Source: Brachionus rotundiformis (Eukaryota; Rotifera; Eurotatoria; Ploima; Brachionidae). Taken from it: a DNA stretch of 64,000 nucleotides. The notes under the pieces are model-generated. The model did not search any database, had not been told where the DNA came from, and saw only the letters and a list, made by a program, of their open reading frames with translations. Both the position numbers and the translations under genes were made by a program. Shown here in pieces: positions 12,039 to 23,430 of the stretch (positions within the stretch are counted from its first letter, which is position 1; the number at the start of each line of letters is the position of its first letter). The stretch spans positions 46,439 through 110,438 of the forward strand of contig JAESIW010000107.1 of the NCBI GenBank assembly GCA_016802295.1. Direction: 5' to 3'.

Positions 12039-12840
12039 CTACAAAATATTGAACAAGGCCCTGCCAAACAAACACATCTTATCAAATATGACTGTGTCTT
12101 GAATGCTTTTTACTGATTCACTTGTGACAAACAAGTCCCAAATTGGTAAAAGATAAATTGGCTCGAATACTTTTAATCTATCTGAAAATACTCTATTTGT
12201 TGGATCTAGGCAAATCGGTGGCATAAACTCGCTTAAATGTGAAAATGTGTCCAAGAATAAAACAAATATGTTTGACTTTAAATCGGATAAAATGCTTCTT
12301 ATGAGAAAAAAATTGGATCGACCATTGCTTTTTAAGTTTAAAAAACTAGAAGCTTCGTCAAATAAAAACTTTTTAACAGGTAGTTTCTTTCTTGAGTATA
12401 TTGTGGAGTAGTAACTTTATTTGGCAACGATCTAAACTTTGCATCTACCAAATTTTTGGCAAGATTATACTCAACAACTTCGCTTTGGAAACCCTTATTT
12501 TCCAAATAATATTGCAATATAATTTTCCAAACAACTGAACCGCCTTAAAATTTCATCAGTCAACGAATGATGACAAGGTATCATATCATTCGTATCGTTA
12601 ATTTGAACAATTATCACATTCTTTCATCTTTTTTTTTGGTTTAGATACGTTTAGGGTTTGTTATTTGATTTAGAAACTGGTGTGGTGTCTGTTACTTTTT
12701 ATTCTTTTGTTACATGTGGATTATTAGAGGACATGGTAGTATTTAAAATAGGTTGAGTTAAATGTTTATGAGATAATTGGTGTTTTGTTAATGTACGACT
12801 TAAAATTTCATTTTCATTTTTCTTCTTTTAGATACATTCT
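12039..12840 (-). pseudogene. Degraded P-loop-NTPase-like gene of the Crinkler-associated type
   Basis: Minus-strand frames contain, with stops and frameshifts between them: DTNDMIPCHHSLTDEILRRF (about 12595-12535), a stretch with TPQYTQERNYLLKSF, and an open C-terminal part with FDEASSFLNLK, FVLFLDTFSHLSEFMPP and FEPIYLLPIWDLFV ending at 12039. The order (F)DEA, then an LDTFS-type strand, then P-rich and Y-LP-WD segments resembles Walker B and following segments of the large NTPase-like family found next to Crinkler-type proteins in fungi, oomycetes and some invertebrates. That match is from memory and tentative. The several breaks make it a pseudogene. Confidence 0.4.
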
Positions 12841-13465
12841 GTGCCTGAATTTCGAATTATCTTTATCTCTCTCAACACCTTTCTCATAAGTATGATCAGA
12901 TTTTTTTCTTTTAATGATCATTACAAATATTAAAAGAAAAAAATCCTTACTTGATTGTATGGTGTTCCACGTTTATTTGTTGAAATTCATATTGTGGTTG
13001 ACTAACGCATGCGAATAAAAATGTAAATATTGAAATAGCAGACATAGCTGGTTGGTTGCAGCAATATCTGCGTATGCGCGTTCAGTCACAATAAAAAGAA
13101 ACTGATTGAATCAGATGGTGAATTTTGTGTTGTCTTTGTCAAGACACCACAGATTGCTGTAATATTTTTTCATTTTTATCATTCTGAAAGTAAATTAATT
13201 CATTATTTTTTAATCTGATTTGTTTTTGATCATTTGATTCGTAAACAAAAAAGATAATTTTCACAGAATTTTTCTCACAACTCCTTGATCTCTTCATTCT
13301 ATGTTAGATATCGATCTAAATAATAAACTTATTAAACAGTAAAAAATTAATTCATATTATTTTTAAATACTAGTTGTCTTAAAAAATTTTAATTTAGATA
13401 AAGAATTTGGAATTAATTTCTGCTTTTCGTTAATAATAAAATTTTTGAAAAAATATAATTAAAAA

Positions 13466-13727
13466 ATGACTTTATTTTGCCAAGAAATGAAAATAAATAA
13501 TTTGTGGCTTAACGGTAATTTCAAAAATTGGCTTACATGCATTGCATGGTATCCAGATTATTCGATTGGCATCGGACTTGCTCGAGATTCACAAGAAGCC
13601 TCTGGCCGAAAGAAAGGCTGCCACCATTATGAAGGACAGCTTGGACGGATTGAGCTATTTGCATTCAAAGGCATACATTCATCGGGACATCAAGGCCGAA
13701 AAGTTATTACATCATTTGAATAATTGA
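13466..13727 (+). pseudogene. Fragment of TAO kinase exon 2
   Basis: Bases 13568-13699 are an almost exact copy of the middle of TAO kinase exon 2 (about 5027-5158), coding for SDLLEIHKKPLAER, then KDSLDGLSYLHSKAYIH and RDIKAE. It starts and ends inside the exon, without splice sites, G-loop or DFG, so no kinase can be made. The flanks are unrelated AT-rich DNA. The few differences (V to I, R to K) suggest a recent duplication or gene conversion from the gene 8 kb upstream. Confidence 0.85.
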
Positions 13728-15260
13728 AAATTTCTAACTCATTTTCATTTAAAAAAACCATTTATGATCAAAACTAAGTGAAATACTTAAACATATAATA
13801 TACAGAATCGAAAATAAAGTCTAGTTTAATACTTGAGAGTTTGAGTTGATTAGTTTTAACAATTTTATTTGTGGCAATGATTTCACTGTTTTATCATCAA
13901 AAAAGCAATTTTAGTTATGTTATTTTTAAAATAGAGAACATAGTGATCGTAATAAAATTTTGATAAATGGAAAATTTAAATATTATCATTTATGTACTAG
14001 TTTAAATGATTTTAGATGAAACATTTATATTCATTAAATTATTAACTTATTTGATTAAGTCAAGAAGTGAAGATAAATAATGATAGTTATCATAGATTTT
14101 TATAAATTATTTTTAATTTAAATTATTCAATGTCTAAAACAGCATAAAGCTCGCTTGATATGAAGACTTTTCTTAATCTAATGATGTGGTTCAAAGATCC
14201 ATGAATTTTTTAAGATTTTTTTCAAAAAATTATATTCATTTTATTTGTGAGATAAAAATTAGAAAAGAAATTAATGGAAAAATTTGCTTCCAAATTCAAT
14301 CGCTCAATGGACAAATTGACCAATCTCAAAACCAAAATCTGAACACAAAATGTTTCAATGAAGATTAAAAGGAGATTTTTACCATTTTTAATTTATTATT
14401 TAGAAATCTTTTTTTATGCAAACAAAAATATTGATTTTATATAAATATTTTTTTTACATTTAATAAAAAAACAAACATTTAAAAAATTTTAATATGAATC
14501 AACAAAAAAAGAAATGATTAAAACATATTAAACATTATCAATTAAAGGTTTCTGTATCGGTTTTATTTAATCATTTTATTTAATATCATAAAATTATAAA
14601 AATTTATTACTTCTTTTTTGTTAGTTAATTTTTTAATATAATATTCAATAGTTGGCTTATTGACAAAAATGGTAACCATGTTACCATTAACAATTTTCAT
14701 TTAAGTCCCGTACTGTAATTAGATCTAGTAATTAAATTCTAACAAAATTATCATAAGCATATTTTTGAAAACTTTTCAGTTTAGTTGGAACAAAGTTTTA
14801 ATAATTGTGTAATATCATCTTAACATCTAAATTTATTAGATTTTTTAAAGCGATTTAATGAAAAAAAAATTTAAAGAGTCTCATTGATGGATTTAATTGA
14901 GAAAACAATCAATCATAAATTTATTTATATAAAATATTTTAAAATTAGAAAAATAGTTAATTTTCAAGAAACCCTTAAATTGGTGTACCCACTTTTTCAA
15001 AACAGATGAAACAGGTGTATTTTCTAATTTTTTTAAAAAATAGTTTATTTTTTTTATCTAGTTATATTGTCACCACTAAACTAAACTACTTTTTAATTTA
15101 AAATTTTCTTCATTTATTTTTACTTTAGAAAAAAAAATGAATAAAAATTAAATATTTGATTATTTTTGTATTTTCGTTTTCAAATATCCCCAATTTATGT
15201 GCTTTTTAGATGGTTAATTTTTGTTTTTTTTGGTAAATTAGAACTCAGGTATTGAATCAA
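13728..15260. other. AT-rich spacer upstream of the GT8 gene
   Basis: No recognised gene. A 60-codon frame at 14186-14368 (+) is Asn/Gln/Ile-rich and looks like chance. The last few hundred bases must contain the GT8 promoter if that gene is active, but no TATA box stands out. Confidence 0.4.
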
Positions 15261-16226
15261 ATGCGGCACAGCATTTTTAAGTCATTAATTTTAGCCATAT
15301 TAATCTTAATTCTTATAAGTATTTATCATTTTTGGGCCAACTTAACAGATAAAAGAACTGATATAAAATCTATTAGAGCCAGTTTGGCTACAACTGCATC
15401 TCTCAGTAACAAGTCAAATTTCTTAGCTGATAATCGGATCTGGTCATGCTTAAATGATGTTAGAGCAAAAAGGAGACTGGCTTTTGTTACGCTGGCAATA
15501 GCTGACCATCAGGACTACATTAAGTCAGCTGCCAAACTACTCAAAACTGTGACCAACAATACCTATGGGGTCGAATATGACAAGATAATTTTGGAACTGA
15601 AGGAAAAACCACTCAGTTCCGAGTTCAGAAGCATACTTTTTAATTCAGGCTGGGACTTTATTTGCACTGTTAACCGCATTGGACCCATAAAAAATAGTGG
15701 ACCAGTGCAAATTTACAGAGAATTATTTACCAAATTAATCATATTTAATCTGACTCAATATGAAGGTATTGTTACCATGGATGCAGATACTTTAGTTATC
15801 AAGAATATAACCGAAATGTTTTATCTATATAAAAAGATAGATTTTAATAGATACTATATAGTAGCTGGACAAGATGTAGATTTTCAGACTCGGTACAACA
15901 CAATTTTGAGGTTTAACGCGGGAGTTTTTGTTGTAAGGCCAAATGGAGACGAATTTAAGCGCCTAATTGAGCTTAAGACAAACAAAAGCGCTCATTTGGA
16001 CCCCTATTTTGCTGAGCAAACATTTCTTAACCATTGGTACTCGAAAAAGTGGCTAAATTTCGGCTACAAGTACAATTGTATTGTATGGTATCTAAAGTAT
16101 TTTGGGTATGATGTTTCACTGATCCCAAAGGATGTTCACGTTATTCACTTCACTAATTTGAAGCCATGGAAATGTATTCCCAAAGCTAAAGCCATTTGCG
16201 ATTTATGGAAAAATATACCGGTCTAA
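15261..16226 (+). CDS. GT8-family (glycogenin-like) glycosyltransferase, type II membrane protein
   Basis: Single-exon gene of 321 residues. ATG 15261 is the first ATG of the frame (an in-frame TTG three codons upstream was not used). Residues 6-24 form a hydrophobic signal anchor after a short basic N-terminus, as in Golgi type II transferases. The catalytic part has the AFVTLAIAD opening strand, DAD metal-binding motif at 174-176 (MDADTLVIKNI), FNAGVFVVRP (218-227) and a C-terminal HFTNLKPW (296-303), matching the HxxG-x-KPW region of glycogenin/GT8 enzymes. It likely transfers a sugar from a UDP donor in the Golgi; the acceptor cannot be deduced. Glycogenin itself has no membrane anchor, so this is more like the secretory-pathway members. 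Broken copies of the same gene lie at 9789-10196. Confidence 0.88.
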   Translation: MRHSIFKSLILAILILILISIYHFWANLTDKRTDIKSIRASLATTASLSNKSNFLADNRIWSCLNDVRAKRRLAFVTLAIADHQDYIKSAAKLLKTVTNNTYGVEYDKIILELKEKPLSSEFRSILFNSGWDFICTVNRIGPIKNSGPVQIYRELFTKLIIFNLTQYEGIVTMDADTLVIKNITEMFYLYKKIDFNRYYIVAGQDVDFQTRYNTILRFNAGVFVVRPNGDEFKRLIELKTNKSAHLDPYFAEQTFLNHWYSKKWLNFGYKYNCIVWYLKYFGYDVSLIPKDVHVIHFTNLKPWKCIPKAKAICDLWKNIPV

Positions 16227-17350
16227 ATAGGACAATTTCACATTTAAAATTATTAACAGATATTTTTAGTAATAGTCTAAATTATTTATTTTATTAAAGA
16301 TTTTAAAAATTATCTTTATTTTAAATTTCGGTATTTTGGCTTAATTATGATACACTCAAAATTTCAAAAATCTGAAACATATGCAGATTTGATGCTGTGA
16401 TTAATATTTCTATCAATTATATGATTGTTATTTGTCCTCAAAATTAGACAATGACAAATTTAATAAGTTTTTAATAAGTGTCTTATAGCTGAATTTAAAG
16501 CAACAACTGCTTAAACATTTTGTCACATTTTATTTGATAAGTATCATTGTTTTTTTTGGCAATTTTAGAATGATCAATCTTCTATACAGATAAATTTTAA
16601 ATAAATACATTAACAGAAATTTTAGATTAATTCAAAAAAAAATTCTTTTTAAAATATAACGATTTGATTTTTCTTTCATTAGCGACATTTTAGAGGATAC
16701 AGTAAGATAAAAAATGATGACTTAACCCTAACTCTAAAACCGAATTGAGAATAATAGGATATGATGAATACAACAGTGCAAAAAAAGCATCATAATCTCA
16801 CAAAAAATGCAGGATTTGATACGCTGTTCAAACTTTTATTTGAAAGATTTACAAATACAATCAAACCAGAGATTTGTTGTTAAGAAAAACTTCATTTTAA
16901 TGAAATTTTTCACAGAAAGTCATATTTTGAAAACATGTGTTGAGTCGATAATCGTCCAAAATGAAATCTGAAAATGTGATTCTATCGACCAAAGAGAGTT
17001 TTATCATCTTGCTAGTTTACAGCCCATTTAAAAATCATTTGAAGACGAATTTGATGAAAAAGATTGGCTTGCCATTCTGAGTTGTAGAATTGGAATAATT
17101 TAGCCAGAGTATTTATCTACTTGTGAACAATTGGTTGCCGAACAAACGACAATATACCTTTTCTAATTTTAGCGAAAGAGATTAATTATCCATCAAAACT
17201 CCGAATCAGTCGAAGCAGCTGTGTTTTTAATTAACAGGAAAAAAAATTGGCAATATTTTGCACAAAAATTAATGTTAAAGACCCCAAGAAGATTATCATA
17301 TGATTTTGGAAATGATTTTTTGACTTTTAAACAATTTTGATTTGAATTTT
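16227..17350 (+). pseudogene. Possible decayed coding region, unidentified
   Basis: The stretch after the GT8 stop has above-background base composition from about 16680 to 17340. On the plus strand, open pieces separated by stops read SFEDEFDEKDWLAILSCRIG, PEYLSTCEQLVAEQTTIYL, and SVEAAVFLINRKKNWQYFAQ. They look protein-like but carry several stops and I recognise no family. Bases 16227-16680 hold nothing I can name. Confidence 0.25.
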
Positions 17351-17354
17351 TTCC

Positions 17355-17696
17355 TAAATTTAACTTAATTTATTTTAAATAAAAGCTTTATAGTAAAATT
17401 TAAATAACTCGAAATAACTTAACATCTACTTAAATAAATATAACATTTTTAAGTTTTTAATTTTTAATTTTATAGATTTATTTTAAATAAAGTTCTTTCC
17501 AAAAAGAAAAAGAAAAATTATTTATTCTTTATGCTTTTTTTCTTTACACAACCACTTGAGTACGAATTAATAGACACTGGACTATTGTTTGCGGTCAGAC
17601 CTAAATTAAATCTACTTAGGCGATTATTTGACTGGTGGTGACCGATTGGAATGCTGTACTTGTCAAAGCATTCTTTATCAAATCTTTCTAGTTGCC
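17355..17696 (-). pseudogene. Inverted copy of the TAO kinase last exon and 3' flank
   Basis: Read on the minus strand, 17696-17546 repeats the TAO kinase region from ERFDKECFDKYS to SSGC with only a few substitutions. Below that it continues as a copy of the downstream flank (GGAAAGAACTTTATTT, then GTTATTTCGAG), lacking the 145 bp present at 9524-9668. After TGT the copy reads GTAAAG and runs into a different short frame with a stop, so the copy is not a functional exon. It forms the right arm of an inverted repeat whose left arm is 9370-9790. Confidence 0.8.
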
Positions 17697-17933
17697 CCTA
17701 GTTGTCCTTGGACAAAACCAATTAAAAATTTTCATTAAAAAGACAAAAAATAACATTTTTGAATATTTTATTAAACATAAATACAAATTGAGTAGTAACC
17801 ACCATTACAAATAAAATATTAAGAGAGCATTTATTCTAATTAAGGTTGAAATTATTCTAAATTAAAGAACCAAAAATTGATAAAAAATTTACATCCTGTT
17901 GACCATGATGGCCAAGAGTTTACCATGATGCGC

Positions 17934-18191
17934 TCATTTGCGTCTGTTGTGCTCAAAATTCTGCAATTTAGATGTAATCAACCGGACATTACCACTTGGA
18001 TCATGCTTTGAGTTTTGCTTTATGTCCTTTTTGGTTCTTTGCTTGCCACCCTGGCCGCCAACAAAGTACTTTTCGTTGTCCAAAGAATACTGGTCGTATT
18101 GGTTCAAATAGTCTTCGCTGTACACTTGCTTATTGTTCGATTGCTTTACTTGGGCTTGTATGACCAATACGTCGCCTTTTTGTTCGGACAT
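17934..18191 (-). CDS. NUPR1: Nuclear protein 1 (p8) homolog, stress-response chromatin protein
   Basis: Single exon, 85 residues (human NUPR1 is 82). The conserved core is plain: NQYDQYSLDNEKYFVGGQGG, then KQRTKKDIKQNSKHDPSGN, then VRLITSKLQNFEHNRRK, which follows the YDxY...GGxxGKxRTKKE...PSGhxRKl.tKLQN pattern of NUPR1. The basic KQRTKK and NRRK clusters would serve nuclear import and DNA or partner binding. NUPR1 is a small disordered transcription cofactor induced by stress. The start is ATG 18191 (MSEQKGD) and the stop directly follows NRRK. It is separated from the TAO copy at 17355-17696 by 240 bp. Confidence 0.88.
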   Translation of the reverse strand: MSEQKGDVLVIQAQVKQSNNKQVYSEDYLNQYDQYSLDNEKYFVGGQGGKQRTKKDIKQNSKHDPSGNVRLITSKLQNFEHNRRK

Positions 18192-19560
18192 TTTCTCAAT
18201 TTTGGAATCTAAATTTTAAAGATACGAATTAAAAATGAAGAAATTATTTATACCCTTTTATTTAGTGCATAATTTCTTCATATTAAGCCTATTGATTTAT
18301 TTTTTTAAAACGCAGTTTAATTTAAAAGTTTGTCCTTGATGATTAGATAGTGTTTTCCAGGGCTGCGCATTAGTCACAGAGAGAGAGCCAAATGGAAAAC
18401 TCTATGCTAATGTTAATACCAAAATAAATAAGCATTGTCTATTGAGCCAAATTAGTCTTGGAGTTTTAGTCAAAAGCATTCAGAATCGATTTTTTGCGTT
18501 CTTTACATTCAAGATTATTAAAATTTTCATATTTTATTAATCTTAATAAAATAAATTATTCCATCTTATTGCTTAAAATCTAGTCTTTAGAGCAAATTTT
18601 TTTCTTATTTTTATTTAAATAAAGTCTTAAACTAGAAATTATTTTTAAAAATTAAAATTTTAAATTGAAAATAGAAATTAAATCTACGAAGTTGGAAAAC
18701 CCTGGTGTCAAAATAATTATGCATTTGTTATATTTTTTTCTCCTCTTTTCAAATTAATTTTTTTGATTAAAGTTTGGTTAATTATAGAAATTTTTATTAA
18801 TTTTATGTAAAGAGCAAAATTTTAGTTTAATCTTTTAATTTTTTATTCTTTTTTTTTAGTATTAAAAATAAACGTGATAAAACCTTTTATTTCGATGAAT
18901 TAATTTTTAGTCTGTCTGACATATCTTTAATTTAGAACACTTGAAAAATGTTATGATAATTTGATGATAAAATTTTTAACTTTGAGCTATTAGTAATATT
19001 AGAATATTATTTTCAAGGTCTTGGGCTTAATTGCTTCTAAATGATAGCTTGAAAGTTAAAAGATAAAAAAATTTGGAAAATTGAAATTTTATTTTAACTA
19101 ATGGTTGCAAAAATTGACCATAATTTTTACAAGTACAATTCTGATTGATGAAAACTAATTAAAACAAATATAAAGATAAAAAATATTTTTCCAAATGAAT
19201 TCAAAAAATTAGAAATTAAAATTTTTGATTATATCTCTAAAAATAATTATCTTTTATCAAAAAATATCCATAATTAATCAAAAATCCGAAATTCAGACCA
19301 CTTTTGTTTTTTTTTGTCGATAATCGGCTAATTGTTTTAGGCCTCAAATAAATAATTTTAAAATTTAAATGCATTCTAATTCGCATTTTTTACCATGTTC
19401 TTGTGCTGAATCATTTTGTGATTTAAAGTATCAAATCTAGATCTCTTGTTTCTCAAATTTGGTACACTTACTTGACAGTGATGAGTGATAATTTTTACTT
19501 TATTTGTCCCATTGGTAAATGTATTTCTAGAAAGTACTGGTTCTTATTAAGATTCTTATT
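18192..19560. other. AT-rich intergenic region upstream of NUPR1
   Basis: No recognised gene. A GC-richer segment at about 18340-18480 just upstream of NUPR1, with GAGAGAGAGCC, is a reasonable promoter-proximal region but holds no motif I can name. Confidence 0.35.
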
Positions 19561-20880
19561 AAGAACGTTTCCTTGGTTAACAAAAAAGTTTATTTGCCAA
19601 TTTTCGCACAACTAATGGTGGCCATAAGTTTGAAGTTATTGTACTCAATTACATTTATAACTTGAACTGATCTTATTTTGACCAACAAACCAAGAAGTTG
19701 GACAACTGTTGTGAATCTTATTTAAGGTACAATAGTTAAAAATCTCAATTAATTGAGTATTGGTTCTTAAAAGAATGGTTTATGTGTCAGAACTCATCTA
19801 GAGTTTGCCATAAGTTCATGGTGTGCTTAGCTTGAGAAAGATATTACTGAGATCAAAAAAGTTCAGAAGCCACGAAGATTAAACTTTACCAATCTATAAA
19901 TGCCAGATATAAGATATTTAGTCCAAATATTTTACATAATCTTTTTTTTTAAATTAGTTTTACAATTTGAGGATGTTTTATGGTAAATGGAAAAATAATT
20001 TGCTATAGTCTTGTTCATTGAATTATTGAATGGTCTAATTCACTGTAAACACCTTGAATAAGTTGACCAAATATGGTCACATCATTTATATTTATACTAC
20101 TAACTAAGCTGTGAATAAATTTTTTTATAAAATATATAACTTTTATTTATATTGCTATCATTGGATTTATTTTTAATTAAATTTTTTACCAAAAAGAGAT
20201 TCTAACTTTTTTTGATGAGATTATTTAATGCGCAACAAAAAAAACATCCTATTGTCGTCAAAGATGATGTAAAAATAATCTTTATAAATTTTATAAACAT
20301 TTATCCGAACCCTCAAGATTTGAATCCCTGAAATTATTTTCTGGAAGGCATGTGTTACAAATATAAGAAAGATCATTTTTATTGATTATTTATTAATTCA
20401 GGAATTAATTACTTAATTCGTATTAACAAACAAAAGACAATTTTATTTTTAGTAAATCTGTTAGTTAAAAATGGATTGTCATTAAAATAAAAAATTTTAT
20501 CATGTCATTCGGAATAACGTTGAAAAGGTATCTGAAAAAGTTTGCCAAATTAAACACTCTATGCATACTCAGTTATAGAGAAACTATTTACCAGTAAGTG
20601 TACCAACATGGTAAAAAGCCTTCAAGAGAATGATTTCACCATATCAGAATAGTCCAAAAGTTTAAAGTGTCAAGTGGTCAAGAAAATGAGGAACAATTTT
20701 TTTCAAAAATTAAATACAGCATTGTGCCAGATATTGGTTTTGAATGTTTTACTTTTAAAGGACCATTGGTACTATAAAATGTTCTTTAGATGATTAACAG
20801 ATGGCAGATATTTTTAATTTGTGTTGGGACTCTCATAATGTTCTCTAGTGACGAAATCAAACATTTATCTTCTGAAAATT
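19560..20880 (+). mobile_element. Decayed mariner/Tc1-type transposase relic
   Basis: At 20299-20369 the plus strand reads IYPNPQDLNP, a stop, then NYFLEGMCYKYK, which fits the transposase motif PxSPDLNPxxYFLWGxxK containing the third catalytic Asp. Upstream at about 19800 a frame reads SRVCHKFMVCLA, which could be the HxKVMVWgA strand. Both lie in heavily mutated sequence with many stops. No terminal repeats were found. The downstream limit is approximate. Confidence 0.4.
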
Positions 20881-22650
20881 TTTAGATTAAATTTTAAGCT
20901 TAACTATTTTTTTAAATTCCCGAAATGGTCAAATTTTTTTAATTATTTATGGGGGCTATAATTAGATAGTTTAATTACAGTCTAATATCAAGTAAATCAA
21001 CAAAATTTTTTGATAAATTATGTGAGAAGGTGTTCATTCTAGATAGGATCTTATAAAATATTTATCATATTATTTATAAATAAAATTAAATTTATGAGAA
21101 GATCAGTTTGCTCTTTTTAGTACGAGTAAAAACATTTAGAAAAATAAACATCTTTTAAAACTATTATTTTAATTGATTAAACAGTGAAAACAAAATTTTT
21201 TATATAATTAAAATTATTGATTTTGATTGAGAAAAAAAATCAATATGTAAATTATTGATCACTTTTGTAGATAATCAATAGAATAACTTTTGTAAATAGC
21301 TCTTTTTAAATCTTGTTAAAACTATAAAAAACCATTTTCTGATTTAAAAGTGATAATTTTTTAATTTGAAATAAAAATTGCTTAATAAAAAAAATTTTGA
21401 ATTAATCAAGAGTTTTTAAATTAGCTTTGACGAACCATGTTTTTTAATATCCGTAATGAAAATAAAAACAACTGCACACGAAAGATATTCACTCTTTTCC
21501 TATTTAATATAAAAAACACCTTTTTTTAATTAATGATAAGTCAAGTTTAACCTTGAAAAATTTTCCAAATAAAAGGCTGATGTCGTGTTGATAATTTTAA
21601 TTTATCTTATTTACAATCCTATTTGAGTAGGCTTTGATTTAGATCTTAAATTAAGATTTGACAATTTTAAAATCGTATTTAAAAATTATTTCCGCATAAA
21701 AACAATCTTGTTAATTAACGTCTATATTAAGCTATGTGTTTTTTAAAATTTTTATCAGTGTTAAAATTCTATTTCTCTGTTATCAAGTCATTAGGTCATT
21801 ACGAATTAAATTGAATAGACTACTTGAATGTTCTTAATTAGGATATTATTTTATTTATGGATAAATTTTTTATCAATCAGAAATGGAAAACAGCAACTAA
21901 TGTTTCCCGAGTCAATTTTTATTAAAAAAAATTATAATTTTAATGTTAGAAATTAATTTCTAATTAAACAAATAGAATAGTAATGAAGCTAAATAGCTAT
22001 CACAGTACTAGTTTCAGTATAAATATTAATCCAAAATAAATTAGTCCAATTTATTTTTCTCCAAGTTATTATTTATTAAAAACAATAATTTAAAATTTTA
22101 TGATTTGCTTAGTTAATAATGAAATATTATTTTTACGGCTTTTTAAATCATTCTTTTATTAATGTCGAAATTAATGACTTATTGTCAATATTGTTGATTT
22201 TTTAGTACCATTTTCAATTAAATTGGTGCTATGGACCATTTTTATTTGATTTATCATTCCACTCTTTAACATTCAATAGAAAAGGGAATTATGAAAAATT
22301 AGACTTGTAATAAATTGATAAATCCAAACATAGAGTAAAATAGCAATTAGATTTTCATTTAATTAATTTAGCAAAACAAAATATTTATGTCTCAACAGTA
22401 AAATAAGGAAATGTACCTTTTTTTTAAATAAAAACTGATCATTATTTTTAGAATATATACAAGTAGCAGTCTTTTTAAAGTCATTAATTAAGTTTTGCGT
22501 GGATTATTAAATAGTTGACTAAACACTTATTCTAATTTTCCAACATATTTAATTAAAAACTAAGATAATTTAGCAAAAGTTTTCAAGCGTTTAAAATCTA
22601 TTTAAGGAAAATAAAAATATTTTAGATAAAATTAAAAACAAAGCTTGGAT
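20881..22650. other. AT-rich intergenic stretch
   Basis: About 1.8 kb with no convincing open frame, RNA gene or repeat. It includes the probable promoter region of the secreted peptide gene at 22651. Confidence 0.4.
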
Positions 22651-23430
22651 ATGACCAACTTAAAGTTGACACTTGTGGTCGTATTTTTTCTGCTCGGATC
22701 AGCGGTTTTTTTAGTAAGAAACGATTCTAAAAAGCATATAAATATTTTTTTAATTTGATTATTATTTTTTATTTGTTATTTGGCTTTTCTCTTGACATTT
22801 GGTAAAATTTGGATGACCATGCTCAAAAATATTCTTAATTTAATCTTAAAATCAAAAAACAATTGAGAATTTTTAATTAATAATAAATTTTGAGCACGGA
22901 ATATTGGTATTACCAGGCGTTTAAAAGACAATCTAAGCCTGGTAATTTCTCAAATTTACCTCATGAAAGAATCAATTAAATCAGACAATTAAATCTAAAA
23001 TATTTATCTAGTCTTGATGCTTTAAAATTAGATTTATAGTAATCTTTTTGCATGTTTATTTTTTGTTGTGTTGTGATGATAACATTTAAAGCTATTTTTA
23101 TCTGTGTAAATTTTTTTGTCATGATGACGCAAGTGTTTAATCCCACACTAAAGTTAATTAATCAATTTATGGCAAAGAAATTTTTAAATTAAAATTTTTG
23201 TTGTGTAATCAAAAAGGTGTTTTTAAGAGTTGATCTCTTTTTATGTGAGTAATAGAGTTTTTTAAAAGGACGCTTACAGAATCTCGTCTGATACATATGA
23301 ATTGGACGAAGGCATGGACAAGAGAGCTTTGGCCGGCCACAATTGCATTTGCCGAATGCTTTTCTTTAGCAAGAGCTTCCTACAAAAAGGAAAACTGCAC
23401 AAATACTGCACTTGTATTAACAAGACTTAA
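22651..23430 (+). CDS. Secreted peptide precursor with KR cleavage site and CxC...CxC mature peptide
   Basis: Two exons: 22651-22713 and 23269-23430, both phase 0, giving 74 residues. Exon 1 encodes a signal peptide (MTNLKLTLVVVFFLLGSAVF) and ends at a GTAAGA donor. Exon 2 starts after an AAAAG acceptor with an acidic propeptide (DAYRISSDTYELDEGMD), then the dibasic KR and a 34-residue peptide beginning ALAGHNCICR and ending KYCTCINKT. Four Cys are arranged CxC-x20-CxC. This is the standard layout of a neuropeptide or secreted defence peptide; I know no family with this pattern. An alternative acceptor at 23279 would put a stop in frame, so 23269 is preferred. The gene is too short and split to stand out as an open frame. 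Confidence 0.7.
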
